From JACZSB01 sp965372015 (GTDB lineage: Bacteria > Fidelibacterota > Marinisomatia > SCGC-AAA003-L08 > TS1B11): a DNA stretch of 38,815 nt. Below are positions 8,401 through 16,337 of this stretch, in pieces (position 1 is the first letter of the stretch; each line of letters opens with the position of its first letter). The notes under the pieces were generated by a model. The model did no database searches. It had not been told where the DNA came from and worked only from the letters and a program-made list of their open reading frames with translations. The stretch is taken from positions 1 to 38,815 of the forward strand of contig CBDVAP010000014.1 of the NCBI GenBank assembly GCA_965372015.1. The letters run 5' to 3'. The position numbers and the translations under genes are program-made.

Positions 8401-9063
8401 ATGAATGCCCGCCCAAAAATGAGTACCCACGAGAAAGCCCAGGAAAACCGCCGGCGAATCCTGGAGTCGGCCGAAAAGGTCTTTGCTCGCAAGGGCTTCG
8501 ACGGTGCCAATATGCGGGAAATCGCGGCCGCCGCTGGCGTGAACAAATTCATGTTGTATTACCATTTCGAGGACAAGCAGACCCTTTTCGACCGGGTGCT
8601 GGATGCCATTTCCAAGCCGGTCTTCCTTAAATTGACCGATACCATCGATCGCGCGGCTTCGTTGGAGGAGGCCATAAGTGATGTTTACGATCTATATGCT
8701 CAGCTCTTCGCGAAGAATGGGGGGCGTCTGCGTTCCTTTATGGCTCGCGAGATTGCCGCCGGGGCTCCCCGGGCCAGCGAGCTATTCAAATTAAGGGCGC
8801 CTGCCATATTCGATCATTGGGCGCCAAAGATCGAGCAGGACCTGGGTTGTGGGCCGCTCCCTGAGCGGCAGCTGGCCCTGACTGTGATGAATATCATGCT
8901 CAGTATTGTATCCCGTTTCTTGATGCAACCGCTGTTTACGGAAGTAATGGCAGCGCAACAGCTGTTCCCGGCCGATCGCCATGCTAAGGAACAGGTGGTG
9001 CAGTTCATTTTGGGTGGCGTCCGGGCCTCCACCGGCGAAACCGTCACGGACCTGAAATCCTAA
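8401..9063 (+). CDS. TetR/AcrR-family transcriptional regulator
   Basis: 220 aa one-component repressor. The N-terminal TetR helix-turn-helix spans about residues 15-60: RRRILESAEKVFARKGF, then MREIAAAAGVNKFMLYYHFEDKQTLF. The remainder is an all-helical ligand-binding and dimerisation domain whose ligand cannot be read from sequence. It starts 16 bases before the MMPL transporter's own start-region gap and on the same strand as the export genes that follow, so it is the likely local regulator of that operon and of itself. Two related palindromes stand just upstream. The ATG at 8401 and the in-frame ATG at 8419 are both possible starts; neither has a clear ribosome binding site. Confidence 0.92.
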   Translation: MNARPKMSTHEKAQENRRRILESAEKVFARKGFDGANMREIAAAAGVNKFMLYYHFEDKQTLFDRVLDAISKPVFLKLTDTIDRAASLEEAISDVYDLYAQLFAKNGGRLRSFMAREIAAGAPRASELFKLRAPAIFDHWAPKIEQDLGCGPLPERQLALTVMNIMLSIVSRFLMQPLFTEVMAAQQLFPADRHAKEQVVQFILGGVRASTGETVTDLKS

Positions 9064-9078
9064 CTGGAAAGCGAGGCT

Positions 9079-11364
9079 ATGAAGAAAAAACTGATCAACT
9101 GGACCGTCGAGCAACCTTACCAGTCAATAGCTTTGGCTGTGTTGTTAAGCCTGGTTTTAGCCTCAGGCATCAGATTTATTCATGTGGAAGACGATCTGAT
9201 GAAGATGCTGCCGCAGGATATTCCCTCGAGGATCATCTGGGACGAGATCGAGGACCAGTTCGGCTCCACCGAGCCGGTCTTTATCAGCGTCGGTAAACCC
9301 GGTGAATCAATTTTTACGCCACAGGCCATGGCTCGGATATGGGACTTGAGCACCGCCATGGAGGTATTACCGGAGGTCGACGAGGTACGCTCCATTGCAA
9401 CCATGGATAAGATTTTCAGCGCCGACGGCAACATGAAAGTGGGCCAGCTGATGCCATACCGCGATTTGTCTGCGGAGGAAATAGTTGAACTTAAAAAGTA
9501 TCTGAGAGACAACCCTGATATCAGCCGCATGATGGTCTCCCGGAATGAGGACTTCGCCAACCTGATGATACTGCCTGCCACCGGGGCGTCGGATGAGGAG
9601 CTGGCCAAGGCCATCAACACGGTGCAGATCGATCAGGGCGACGACTATGAATACCACCTTGCCGGCCTGCCATATATCCGCGGGATCATAGGAAAGACGG
9701 TGCGCGCGGACGTAGTCAGTCTCATGCGCATCGGCGTAGTGCTGCTGGCTTTCATATTGTTCCTGAGTTTGCGCAGTATCGCCGGTCTGATCATGACCCT
9801 GGCGGTAATTGTGCTCTCTACTTTGTCGATGGTCGGTTTTTTTGGCTGGATGTTCTTCCTGACTAACAGCGACAAGTTCAATTTTTCGCTACTGAATTCC
9901 AATATGCCGATAATCCTGCTCACCATTGCCACGGCCGATGGCGTGCATATCGTTACCCGGTTTTTCCGGGAGATGCGGCAGCGCCGGAATATCAAGGCCT
10001 CCGTGACGGCCACCATGGATGTGCTGATGCTGCCGGTATTTCTCACCTCCGTGACAACCATGGCCGGTTTCCTCTCACTGGTAACCTCCCCCCTGGGCCC
10101 CATGCTGGGCTACGGTCTGACGGTAACCTTCGGCATCGCCTGGGCCTGGTTCCTTTCCGTTACCTTCCTGCCCAGTGTCATGAGCCTGATACGGTGGAAC
10201 CTGGCCGGCCGGGCATTGAGCAGCGCCGGCCTTTTCGAGCAGGCCATCCACCGTATGGGCCAGATTGTGTTGCGTCGGCCACGCCTCATTTTGGGAGCCG
10301 GGCTGGCCGTACTGCTGGTTTCTGTTATGGGCATCGGTATGGTTAAGGTGGAAGTGAACATCATCAAGTTCTTCCAGCCCGGGTCACCCATCAGGGCCAG
10401 CATGGATTTTCTGGACCGGGAAATGTACGGTTCTTCCAACCTCGTTTTCCGGGTCAGCGGCGATATAAAGGAGCCTGAAATCCTCACCGGCATGGAAAAC
10501 ATCCAGGAGCTGCTGGAGCAGGAAGACGCCATCGGGAATACCATCTCCATCGCCAATATAGTCGCCAAGTTGCACCGGGTGGTGATGGATGACAATCCGG
10601 AGTACGAGGTTATTCCCGAGTCACGCGCCAAGGTTGCTAACCTGTTGACCTTGTATAGCATATCCGGCGATCCCGACGATTTCAGCTCGCTGGTGGACTA
10701 CGATTACGAAACCGCGCTGATCAACGCCAGCATGAAAACCATCTCCACCGTTGAAATGGTGGCCTTGGTTGAACGTCTGGAAGAGGGCCTGGGAGAGGAC
10801 CGCCCGGACCGGATGGAAACAGAATTGGCCGGCTTCCCGGTCTTCCTGAGGGACTTCACCACTTTGCTGATCGATAGTTCCTTGCGTTCGCTGGCCCTGG
10901 CGCTGGTATTCGTAATCATCATATCGTGGATCTTTTTCAAGTCTCTTAAGTATGGACTGCTGGCCGTAATTCCCCTGGCAGCGGCGATCATGCTCAATTT
11001 CGGATTGATGGGCTGGCTGGGCATCGAGCTCAGCCACGTGACCGCCCTGCTCACTTCCATTATCATCGGGGTAGGGGTCGACTTTGCCGTGCACTTCATC
11101 GCCCAGTACCGTCATTTCCAGGGCCACATGGATATGGATCAGGTGACCCAGGCGGCCATCGATGACGTGGGTTATCCTATCCTGCTGAACGTGGCTGCGG
11201 TCACCGTGGGGTTCTCCGCCCTGCTGTGGTCCTCCTTCGTTCCCATGAATTACATGGGCAGCCTGGTGATCATCTCCATGATCTCCGCGGCGGTGGGCAC
11301 GCTTACAATCCTGGCTACCATCATGCACCTGCTACGGCGCCGTCTGGCATACACAGATAATTAA
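9079..11364 (+). CDS. RND/MMPL-family transporter
   Basis: 761 aa inner-membrane protein of the RND superfamily (MMPL, HpnN-like branch). It has the duplicated plan: one N-terminal TM helix, a periplasmic loop (about 30-215), five TM helices including the ATADGVHIVTRF motif in TM4, then a repeat with a second periplasmic loop. The second TM bundle carries GVGVDFAVHFIAQY, where the buried Asp is the expected proton-relay residue. GCGAGG lies shortly upstream of the ATG. The family moves lipids and other hydrophobic molecules out of the inner membrane. A LolA-like periplasmic protein and an outer-membrane barrel follow, with a TetR regulator upstream, so envelope lipid or hydrophobe export is the best inference. 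Substrate unknown. Confidence 0.9.
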   Translation: MKKKLINWTVEQPYQSIALAVLLSLVLASGIRFIHVEDDLMKMLPQDIPSRIIWDEIEDQFGSTEPVFISVGKPGESIFTPQAMARIWDLSTAMEVLPEVDEVRSIATMDKIFSADGNMKVGQLMPYRDLSAEEIVELKKYLRDNPDISRMMVSRNEDFANLMILPATGASDEELAKAINTVQIDQGDDYEYHLAGLPYIRGIIGKTVRADVVSLMRIGVVLLAFILFLSLRSIAGLIMTLAVIVLSTLSMVGFFGWMFFLTNSDKFNFSLLNSNMPIILLTIATADGVHIVTRFFREMRQRRNIKASVTATMDVLMLPVFLTSVTTMAGFLSLVTSPLGPMLGYGLTVTFGIAWAWFLSVTFLPSVMSLIRWNLAGRALSSAGLFEQAIHRMGQIVLRRPRLILGAGLAVLLVSVMGIGMVKVEVNIIKFFQPGSPIRASMDFLDREMYGSSNLVFRVSGDIKEPEILTGMENIQELLEQEDAIGNTISIANIVAKLHRVVMDDNPEYEVIPESRAKVANLLTLYSISGDPDDFSSLVDYDYETALINASMKTISTVEMVALVERLEEGLGEDRPDRMETELAGFPVFLRDFTTLLIDSSLRSLALALVFVIIISWIFFKSLKYGLLAVIPLAAAIMLNFGLMGWLGIELSHVTALLTSIIIGVGVDFAVHFIAQYRHFQGHMDMDQVTQAAIDDVGYPILLNVAAVTVGFSALLWSSFVPMNYMGSLVIISMISAAVGTLTILATIMHLLRRRLAYTDN

Positions 11365-11380
11365 GGGAAAAGGGCTTATT

Positions 11381-12118
11381 ATGATGCGAACGATCTCACT
11401 ATTTTTACCACTGATGCTCCTGGGCCAGACGGGCATGGATATTGCCCGCAAGATGGATGAGCGCGCCGAACCCGACGATATGGTCAACGATATGACCATG
11501 ATATTGACCAACAAGAAGGGCCAGACCCGCACCCTGAAAGTCCACTCGGTGATGCAGGGCCGCGAGAAGCAAATCATCTGGTTCCTGGAACCGGCCGATG
11601 ACCGAGGCGTGGCCTTCCTCAAGATCGAACATGAGGACCGCGCCGACGAGCTGCGCATGTGGCTGCCCGGTTTCGGTAAGATGCGCCGGATCTCCTCCAG
11701 TAAAAAGAGTGAGAATTTCATGGGCTCCGACGTCACCTACGAGGATATGACTTCCCGCGACCTGGATGATTACACCTTCGAACTGTTGCGGGAAGAGGAG
11801 TTGGCCGGTGATTCCGTGTGGGTCCTGCAGAGCAACCCAAAGCCGGAGCTGCGGTCGGCCTATAGCCGGATAGTGTCGTGGGTCCGCCAGGCCGACGCCT
11901 TGCCGGTCAAGGAGGAGTACTACAATCAGGCGGATGATCTGGAGAAGACCCGGGTGGTCGAAACTGAGCAACTCCAGGGCTACACAGTCATCACTCGCAT
12001 GTTCGTGGAAAACGTGCTCAAAAGCCACACCACTGAATTGCTGTTCGATAATATCAAGGTAGACACTGGAGTAAAGGACAATCTGTTCCACGAGCGTAAC
12101 CTGCGACGGCTGCCGTGA
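11381..12118 (+). CDS. Outer membrane lipoprotein-sorting protein family (LolA-like)
   Basis: 245 aa secreted periplasmic protein with a short N-terminal signal (MMRTISLFLPLMLLGQTG). The body follows the LolA-like beta-sheet family often annotated as outer membrane lipoprotein-sorting protein. Landmarks are MTMILTNKKGQTR, KQIIWFLEPADDRGVAFL, MWLPGFGKMRRISSSKKSENFMGSD-type segments and a C-terminal strand pair ending NLFHERNLRRLP. It is not the classical LolA chaperone. Members are commonly found beside MMPL/RND transporters, where a shuttle for a hydrophobic cargo is plausible. It lies 16 bases after the transporter, with AAGGG upstream, and its TGA overlaps the next gene's GTG by four bases. 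Confidence 0.85.
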   Translation: MMRTISLFLPLMLLGQTGMDIARKMDERAEPDDMVNDMTMILTNKKGQTRTLKVHSVMQGREKQIIWFLEPADDRGVAFLKIEHEDRADELRMWLPGFGKMRRISSSKKSENFMGSDVTYEDMTSRDLDDYTFELLREEELAGDSVWVLQSNPKPELRSAYSRIVSWVRQADALPVKEEYYNQADDLEKTRVVETEQLQGYTVITRMFVENVLKSHTTELLFDNIKVDTGVKDNLFHERNLRRLP

Positions 12119-13476
12119 AGAAAGTGGCAGTAGCAGTGGCAGTGCGAGGGGCGAAGATTGCCATGAAGTGGTTGGCCGTAAGTCTGGCGATAGGATTGGG
12201 TACCGCGGGGCCCCTGTTTGCCCAGCTGCAGCTCCACGGTGAGGTAAATCCATTGGTGAGGATCACCCGGGAACAGCGCGTCCTGGACCTGCCCCACCGG
12301 TTCGTTACCATCGAGGGCCGACGGCAGGGGTCATCGGTGGGTATGTTTTTTGCCACCGCTCTGGAATACCGCCCCGGCCGCGACAGCCTGACCCTGGACC
12401 TGCGCGAAGCCTACGCCGAGGTGTACACTGGCCTGGGCGACTGGCGCTTCGGCAAGCAGATCATCACCTGGGGGGCCGCCGATGGCAACAACCCCACCGA
12501 TAACATCTCGCCCTACGATTTTTATTACCTGTTCCTGCCCGGCACCAGCCGCAAAATGGGCACCCTGGCGGCCACTGCCAACCTGTACCTGGGCAGTTTA
12601 AACCTGATGGCTGTGCTCGCACCCGTTTTCCGGCCCAACCGGGTGCCGTTGAACGAGCCTGATTTCCCAATCTTTGGCGCCTCCGGCAGTCCCTTCGGAG
12701 ACATGCTCGTCGGGGAGGTCCCCGTGGAGCGGGAGCTGAAGAACAGTGAGGTTGGCCTGAGGTTGGGGTTGCCGTTGAACCGAATTGATCTGTCGCTGAG
12801 CTATTTTTCAGGGCACGACCGTATGTATACACCTATACCCTGGATGCATTTTGATCCTATCTCGTGTATCATGGACCCCAATCCCATGCACCCCGACTCC
12901 ATCACGTTGCAATATTTCTCCACCCAGGTCTTGGGTGGCGATCTGGTTACTTTCATTGGGGACCTAACAATCCGTAGCGAAGCAGCCTACTTCATGACCG
13001 AGGATGATGAAGGAACATCACCGATTATCCGCAATCCCTATGTGCAGTATGTGCTGCAGTTGGACTACAACGGTGACCTGGCCACCTATATGGCGCAATA
13101 CCTGGGCACCTACATCACTATGATTGACGATGAACAGGTCTTCAGCCTCACCGCTGGCGGACTTATTTCGGAAGCAGAAAACGAGCAAGACCAGATCCCC
13201 CCCAAACTGGGCATGCCCTTCGCCGCCATCGCCCAGAACGCGGTAATGGCCAGCGTCTCGTTGGAATTCGCCGACGGGCGTTACTCCCTAAGGGGACAGA
13301 CCCTCTACGACCTGGACCACGGCGGTTATATGGTGGGGGGGCAGGTCACTCTCAGCCTGGAGGAGGCCTTCGACATTGAAGTAGGGCTGACCGTGCTGGG
13401 CGGTGACGAGGACAGCCGCCTATATGCCATCCGCGATTTCAGCCACCTGAGCCTGGCGCTGAAGTACAGCTTTTAG
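12115..13476 (+). CDS. Predicted outer-membrane beta-barrel (DUF1302-like)
   Basis: 453 aa (or 437 aa if the ATG at 12163 is the start). A signal peptide is visible in MKWLAVSLAIGLGTAGPLFAQ. The mature protein is made of alternating beta-strands with aromatic girdles. It has the motif WRFGKQIITWGAADGNNPTD near residue 110, typical of the porin-like families annotated DUF1302 or alginate-export type, and ends on phenylalanine (LALKYSF), as outer-membrane barrels usually do. The GTG at 12115 overlaps the preceding stop (GTGA), supporting coupling, but 12163 gives the better signal peptide. It would be the outer-membrane component for the RND/MMPL plus LolA-like pair. Direction and substrate of transport are unknown. 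Confidence 0.75.
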   Translation: MKKVAVAVAVRGAKIAMKWLAVSLAIGLGTAGPLFAQLQLHGEVNPLVRITREQRVLDLPHRFVTIEGRRQGSSVGMFFATALEYRPGRDSLTLDLREAYAEVYTGLGDWRFGKQIITWGAADGNNPTDNISPYDFYYLFLPGTSRKMGTLAATANLYLGSLNLMAVLAPVFRPNRVPLNEPDFPIFGASGSPFGDMLVGEVPVERELKNSEVGLRLGLPLNRIDLSLSYFSGHDRMYTPIPWMHFDPISCIMDPNPMHPDSITLQYFSTQVLGGDLVTFIGDLTIRSEAAYFMTEDDEGTSPIIRNPYVQYVLQLDYNGDLATYMAQYLGTYITMIDDEQVFSLTAGGLISEAENEQDQIPPKLGMPFAAIAQNAVMASVSLEFADGRYSLRGQTLYDLDHGGYMVGGQVTLSLEEAFDIEVGLTVLGGDEDSRLYAIRDFSHLSLALKYSF

Positions 13477-13503
13477 CCTCTGCTTCCCACGCACTAAAAT
13501 GAA

Positions 13504-13536
13504 AACCCCTCCAGCCGTAGCCGGAGGGGTTCTTTT
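13504..13536. terminator. Bidirectional rho-independent terminator
   Basis: A 9-bp perfect stem, AACCCCTCC (13504-13512) with GGAGGGGTT (13523-13531), encloses a 10-base loop and is followed by CTTTT. The mirrored A-rich flank (GAAAA at 13501-13505, AAAATG before it) gives a T-run on the other strand. It therefore serves both the export operon from the left and the cytochrome gene from the right. Confidence 0.85.
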
Positions 13537-13582
13537 ATACTGATAGATTGTTCTGACTGGCAGAACAGATTTTAATGCCTGT

Positions 13583-15358
13583 TTATCGTGTAGCTATGCG
13601 TCCGTTTCCGATCAGCGGAGCGGCCCCGGCCGGCAGGCTGCCGGTCAGGTGCTTGAAGCTCTGCTGCAACAGCTGTACAGCATAATCCGGGTTATGGAAC
13701 CCGTGACTACCGTCGTCGTGGATGAAGACCCAGTTGTAGCCGGCAGCGCGCCAGGGCACGGGTGCAATCAAAGTATCTCCCGGTGCTCGGGCATGCTTCA
13801 CGATTCCAATAACCTCCAGCAGTGAGTCAGCATCCCAGTCAGTGGTGGTAATGCCATTAGCCGTAAAGCTATCGATGAGGGCGGTCTCGAGAATGGTCAT
13901 CAGGCCATGCACCTCGAGCTCCATGCCCTCTACGGTGCCATCGCCGTCATAGTCGTCGAAGGCCAGGATGTCTTCGAAGGCCTCAATCTCGCCATGGCAC
14001 TGGACACAGGCCTCCACTCGCGGGTTGAACTGATGGCCGGTGTAGGCACTGTCGGTAAAGACCGTATTGTACTCGAATTTATGCATGTGGCAAGTGATGC
14101 AGGTTTCTTCCAGGCCGGCGTGGTTGGGCTGAGCCCAGGTGAAGCCGGGCGCCACGGCCTCATATCCACTGTTACCAGTGAGCATGTCAGCCTGGTTGCT
14201 GTGATGAGGCCCAAAGTGGTCATCCCCGTCAGGAACGTGCTCCTCGCCACTGTGGCGGGCGTGGTGGCATTGCATGCAGAGCTTGCCCGGGCCACCTTCC
14301 GTAATCAACGGCGATAATGTGTTGGCTGTTATCAGCTGCACATCATCCACCGTCCGCAACTGGTGCATATTAGTTGCATCGTGTGGATCGTGGCAGGTGG
14401 CACAGATGAGCATTTGGTTATCCGGGGCGGTCCGGCCGCTAACACCGCCGGTCCGATCAATAGCACCACCGTCATAGTAGGTGCTCAGGTCACTTGAGAG
14501 CCGGTAACCAGCGGCCACTCCTTCGTGGCAACCCTGGCAGCTGCTGCTTCCCTTAGCATAGCCACTAGTCAGGTTTGCGTGACCTGATACGGACCACTCA
14601 TCGTAGTTGGGATTATGAGTGCCTGAGTGACAATCGCCGCAGACGGCCGCGTCGTAGGAGATCGAGATATCCGCCGCTGCTAGACTGGTCTGGTGAGCAG
14701 AGCCGCGTCCATGGCAGTTCTCGCACTGGACATCCTCATAAGTAGCGATGGGGGCATCGTCGTAACCTGCGTCACCGTCGATAGCGTCATCCAGACCGTT
14801 GACGCCCACAGTATGACAGGGCGCACAATAGGACGGCGCTGAGGGATCAAATGCTGAAGCGTGTCCGGTGCCTTGCCAAGGGGTGTAGGTATACTTGTAA
14901 TTGCCCTCTGTGTCATGGCACTGGCTACAGGTCGCAGCGCCAATGTACCACTCGCTGGCTGTGGGGGCGTACATGCCTACACCCACCGGGCCGGAGCCAA
15001 TACCGATATAGGTGCCGTCGGTCACATGGACGGTGACGGTAACTATACTCTCCTCATCCGGCGCTGTTAGGGTGATGGTATCTTCGGCGGCATCGGCGAT
15101 TGATCCGGCCGTGGTGAACCAGCTGTAGGTCAAGGTTGCGCCGGCTTCCTCAGTGGTGGTTACTATGGCGGTAATCTTGACCGTACCACCCGCTTCGACA
15201 TCACCGAGAACGACCACACTGTCCACTGAAACGTAGTTTATCGGTACTTCCACCTCCACTTCCTTCTCGCAGCCCATAAACAGGCCGCTGAACAGGAGGA
15301 AAGCGAAGCTAGCCGCCAGTACGGAGAAAGTATTTGGGGAACGAGTTACTTTTGACAT
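13583..15358 (-). CDS. Nine-haem c-type cytochrome lipoprotein
   Basis: 591 aa. A lipoprotein-type signal ends at Cys30 (LFSGLFMGC; atypical lipobox). An Ig/PKD-like beta domain follows (about 40-130), then nine CxxCH haem sites: CSQCH, CAPCH, CENCH, CGDCH, CQGCH, CATCH, CMQCH, CITCH, CVQCH. The spacing and GHASAF/GHANL histidines resemble cytochrome c-554-type electron carriers. After the last haem come an EF-hand-like acidic loop (DYDGDGTVEGME) and a C-terminal SHGFHNPDYAVQLL segment that I recall from other multihaem proteins. I chose ATG at 15356-15358 because GAGGTG lies just upstream; a longer frame begins at 15424 without that support. Likely a periplasmic or outer-membrane-anchored electron carrier. 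A perfect CRP-type site lies about 180 bases upstream. Confidence 0.9.
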   Translation of the reverse strand: MSKVTRSPNTFSVLAASFAFLLFSGLFMGCEKEVEVEVPINYVSVDSVVVLGDVEAGGTVKITAIVTTTEEAGATLTYSWFTTAGSIADAAEDTITLTAPDEESIVTVTVHVTDGTYIGIGSGPVGVGMYAPTASEWYIGAATCSQCHDTEGNYKYTYTPWQGTGHASAFDPSAPSYCAPCHTVGVNGLDDAIDGDAGYDDAPIATYEDVQCENCHGRGSAHQTSLAAADISISYDAAVCGDCHSGTHNPNYDEWSVSGHANLTSGYAKGSSSCQGCHEGVAAGYRLSSDLSTYYDGGAIDRTGGVSGRTAPDNQMLICATCHDPHDATNMHQLRTVDDVQLITANTLSPLITEGGPGKLCMQCHHARHSGEEHVPDGDDHFGPHHSNQADMLTGNSGYEAVAPGFTWAQPNHAGLEETCITCHMHKFEYNTVFTDSAYTGHQFNPRVEACVQCHGEIEAFEDILAFDDYDGDGTVEGMELEVHGLMTILETALIDSFTANGITTTDWDADSLLEVIGIVKHARAPGDTLIAPVPWRAAGYNWVFIHDDGSHGFHNPDYAVQLLQQSFKHLTGSLPAGAAPLIGNGRIATR

Positions 15359-15538
15359 TTTCACCTCGGTATTAATTTGGTGAGTTTGAATCTTCATGGA
15401 TAAAAAGTCTTTAGCCTTAACCAAACCTTCACAAAGTTAATAAAAAAAAGTTAATAGAGACAAGTGCATCTTTTATTCTCATTTTCTACCTTGGTGGGAA
15501 TTACTATCGAGAAACCGGTTAATGGAATACTTGGCGGA

Positions 15539-15554
15539 TGTGACCGAGTTCACA
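15539..15554. promoter_or_regulatory. Candidate CRP/FNR-family operator
   Basis: TGTGA-CCGAGT-TCACA is a perfect match to the CRP consensus TGTGA-N6-TCACA, with an A before it and AA after. It sits between the 3' end of the S24 regulator gene and the nine-haem cytochrome, 181-196 bases upstream of the cytochrome ATG. Chance occurrence of these ten fixed bases in a window this long is only a few percent. No CRP gene is in the window, so binding is inference. Confidence 0.5.
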
Positions 15555-15573
15555 AAATAGAGGCGATGCGGGA

Positions 15574-16245
15574 CTACATCCGGCCGATGCGGATGTAGAT
15601 CACCGGATGGAGGTGCAACACCTCCTGGCGGGGGATGCGGCGCTCGGGGAAGGCCGGGTTGGTGGAGCAGAGTAGTAGCTCTTCACCCTTGAAACGAACC
15701 ACCTTAACCATGGCCTCACCGTCCTGGGTTACCACCACCGCCAGATCGCCGTTCTGGCAGCTGGCCTCCAGTGAGGCGATGACGATAGAGCCGGGTTTGA
15801 CGATGGGGGTCATGGAATCGCCGTACACCCGCACCCCGTAAACCGCCTCGTGGCCCAGGTCGTCGGGCCGGTCCAGGTAGTCGTCTACCGCCGCCGCGGT
15901 GCCGTCTAAGTTGGGGAACAGCCCCTGACCGGCGGCCGCCAGCCCGATCACCGGTATGGGCGGCAATTTACGGCGTTTTTCGTAGGGGAAGGCTTCGGCC
16001 GGCAACCCCGGGTTCTGGGAGCGGAACTTGGCCTCGGCCATTTCGGCATAGCCAATGTTCATGATCTCACACATCTGGATCAGCCGCCCCTTGCGGGGGA
16101 AGGTGATGCCGCGCTCGTAGGCGCTCACCTGCTGGTACTGGATGCCCAGGCGCTGGGCCAAATCCTGTTGGGTCAGGCCGGCCTGCTCGCGGCCAAAGGC
16201 CAGCATATCGCCGAAGGTCATCTCTTTCCGAATAGATTCAGCCAT
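15574..16245 (-). CDS. XRE-family regulator with S24 (LexA/CI-type) peptidase domain
   Basis: 223 aa. The N-terminal XRE helix-turn-helix spans about residues 12-65 (REQAGLTQQDLAQRLGIQYQQVSAYERG). The C-terminal S24 domain has the nucleophile motif YGDSMTPIVKPGS with Ser144 and the general-base lysine Lys181 in AMVKVVRF. The AAAGQG stretch (about 103-108) offers an Ala-Gly bond where self-cleaving LexA and CI repressors are cut. Such proteins repress promoters until RecA filaments or another signal triggers autocleavage. No phage genes are nearby, so it is not obviously a prophage repressor. It is transcribed toward the nine-haem cytochrome, 215 bases away. Its own upstream gap (16246-16337) is AT-rich, without a clear operator. 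Confidence 0.9.
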   Translation of the reverse strand: MAESIRKEMTFGDMLAFGREQAGLTQQDLAQRLGIQYQQVSAYERGITFPRKGRLIQMCEIMNIGYAEMAEAKFRSQNPGLPAEAFPYEKRRKLPPIPVIGLAAAGQGLFPNLDGTAAAVDDYLDRPDDLGHEAVYGVRVYGDSMTPIVKPGSIVIASLEASCQNGDLAVVVTQDGEAMVKVVRFKGEELLLCSTNPAFPERRIPRQEVLHLHPVIYIRIGRM

Positions 16246-16337
16246 AATTCTGGTGTGAATATAATAATACCACGTTGATTACGCATTAAAAAATAACGAT
16301 CATACAATATTTATTTATTGGGTGAATTGGTTTGAGG

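Noticed and set aside
11405..12253. Long open frame on the minus strand opposite the LolA-like gene (282 codons)
   Set aside because: It is fully antisense to a well-supported coding gene, has a composition typical of a shadow frame in high-GC DNA, and contains no recognisable domain.
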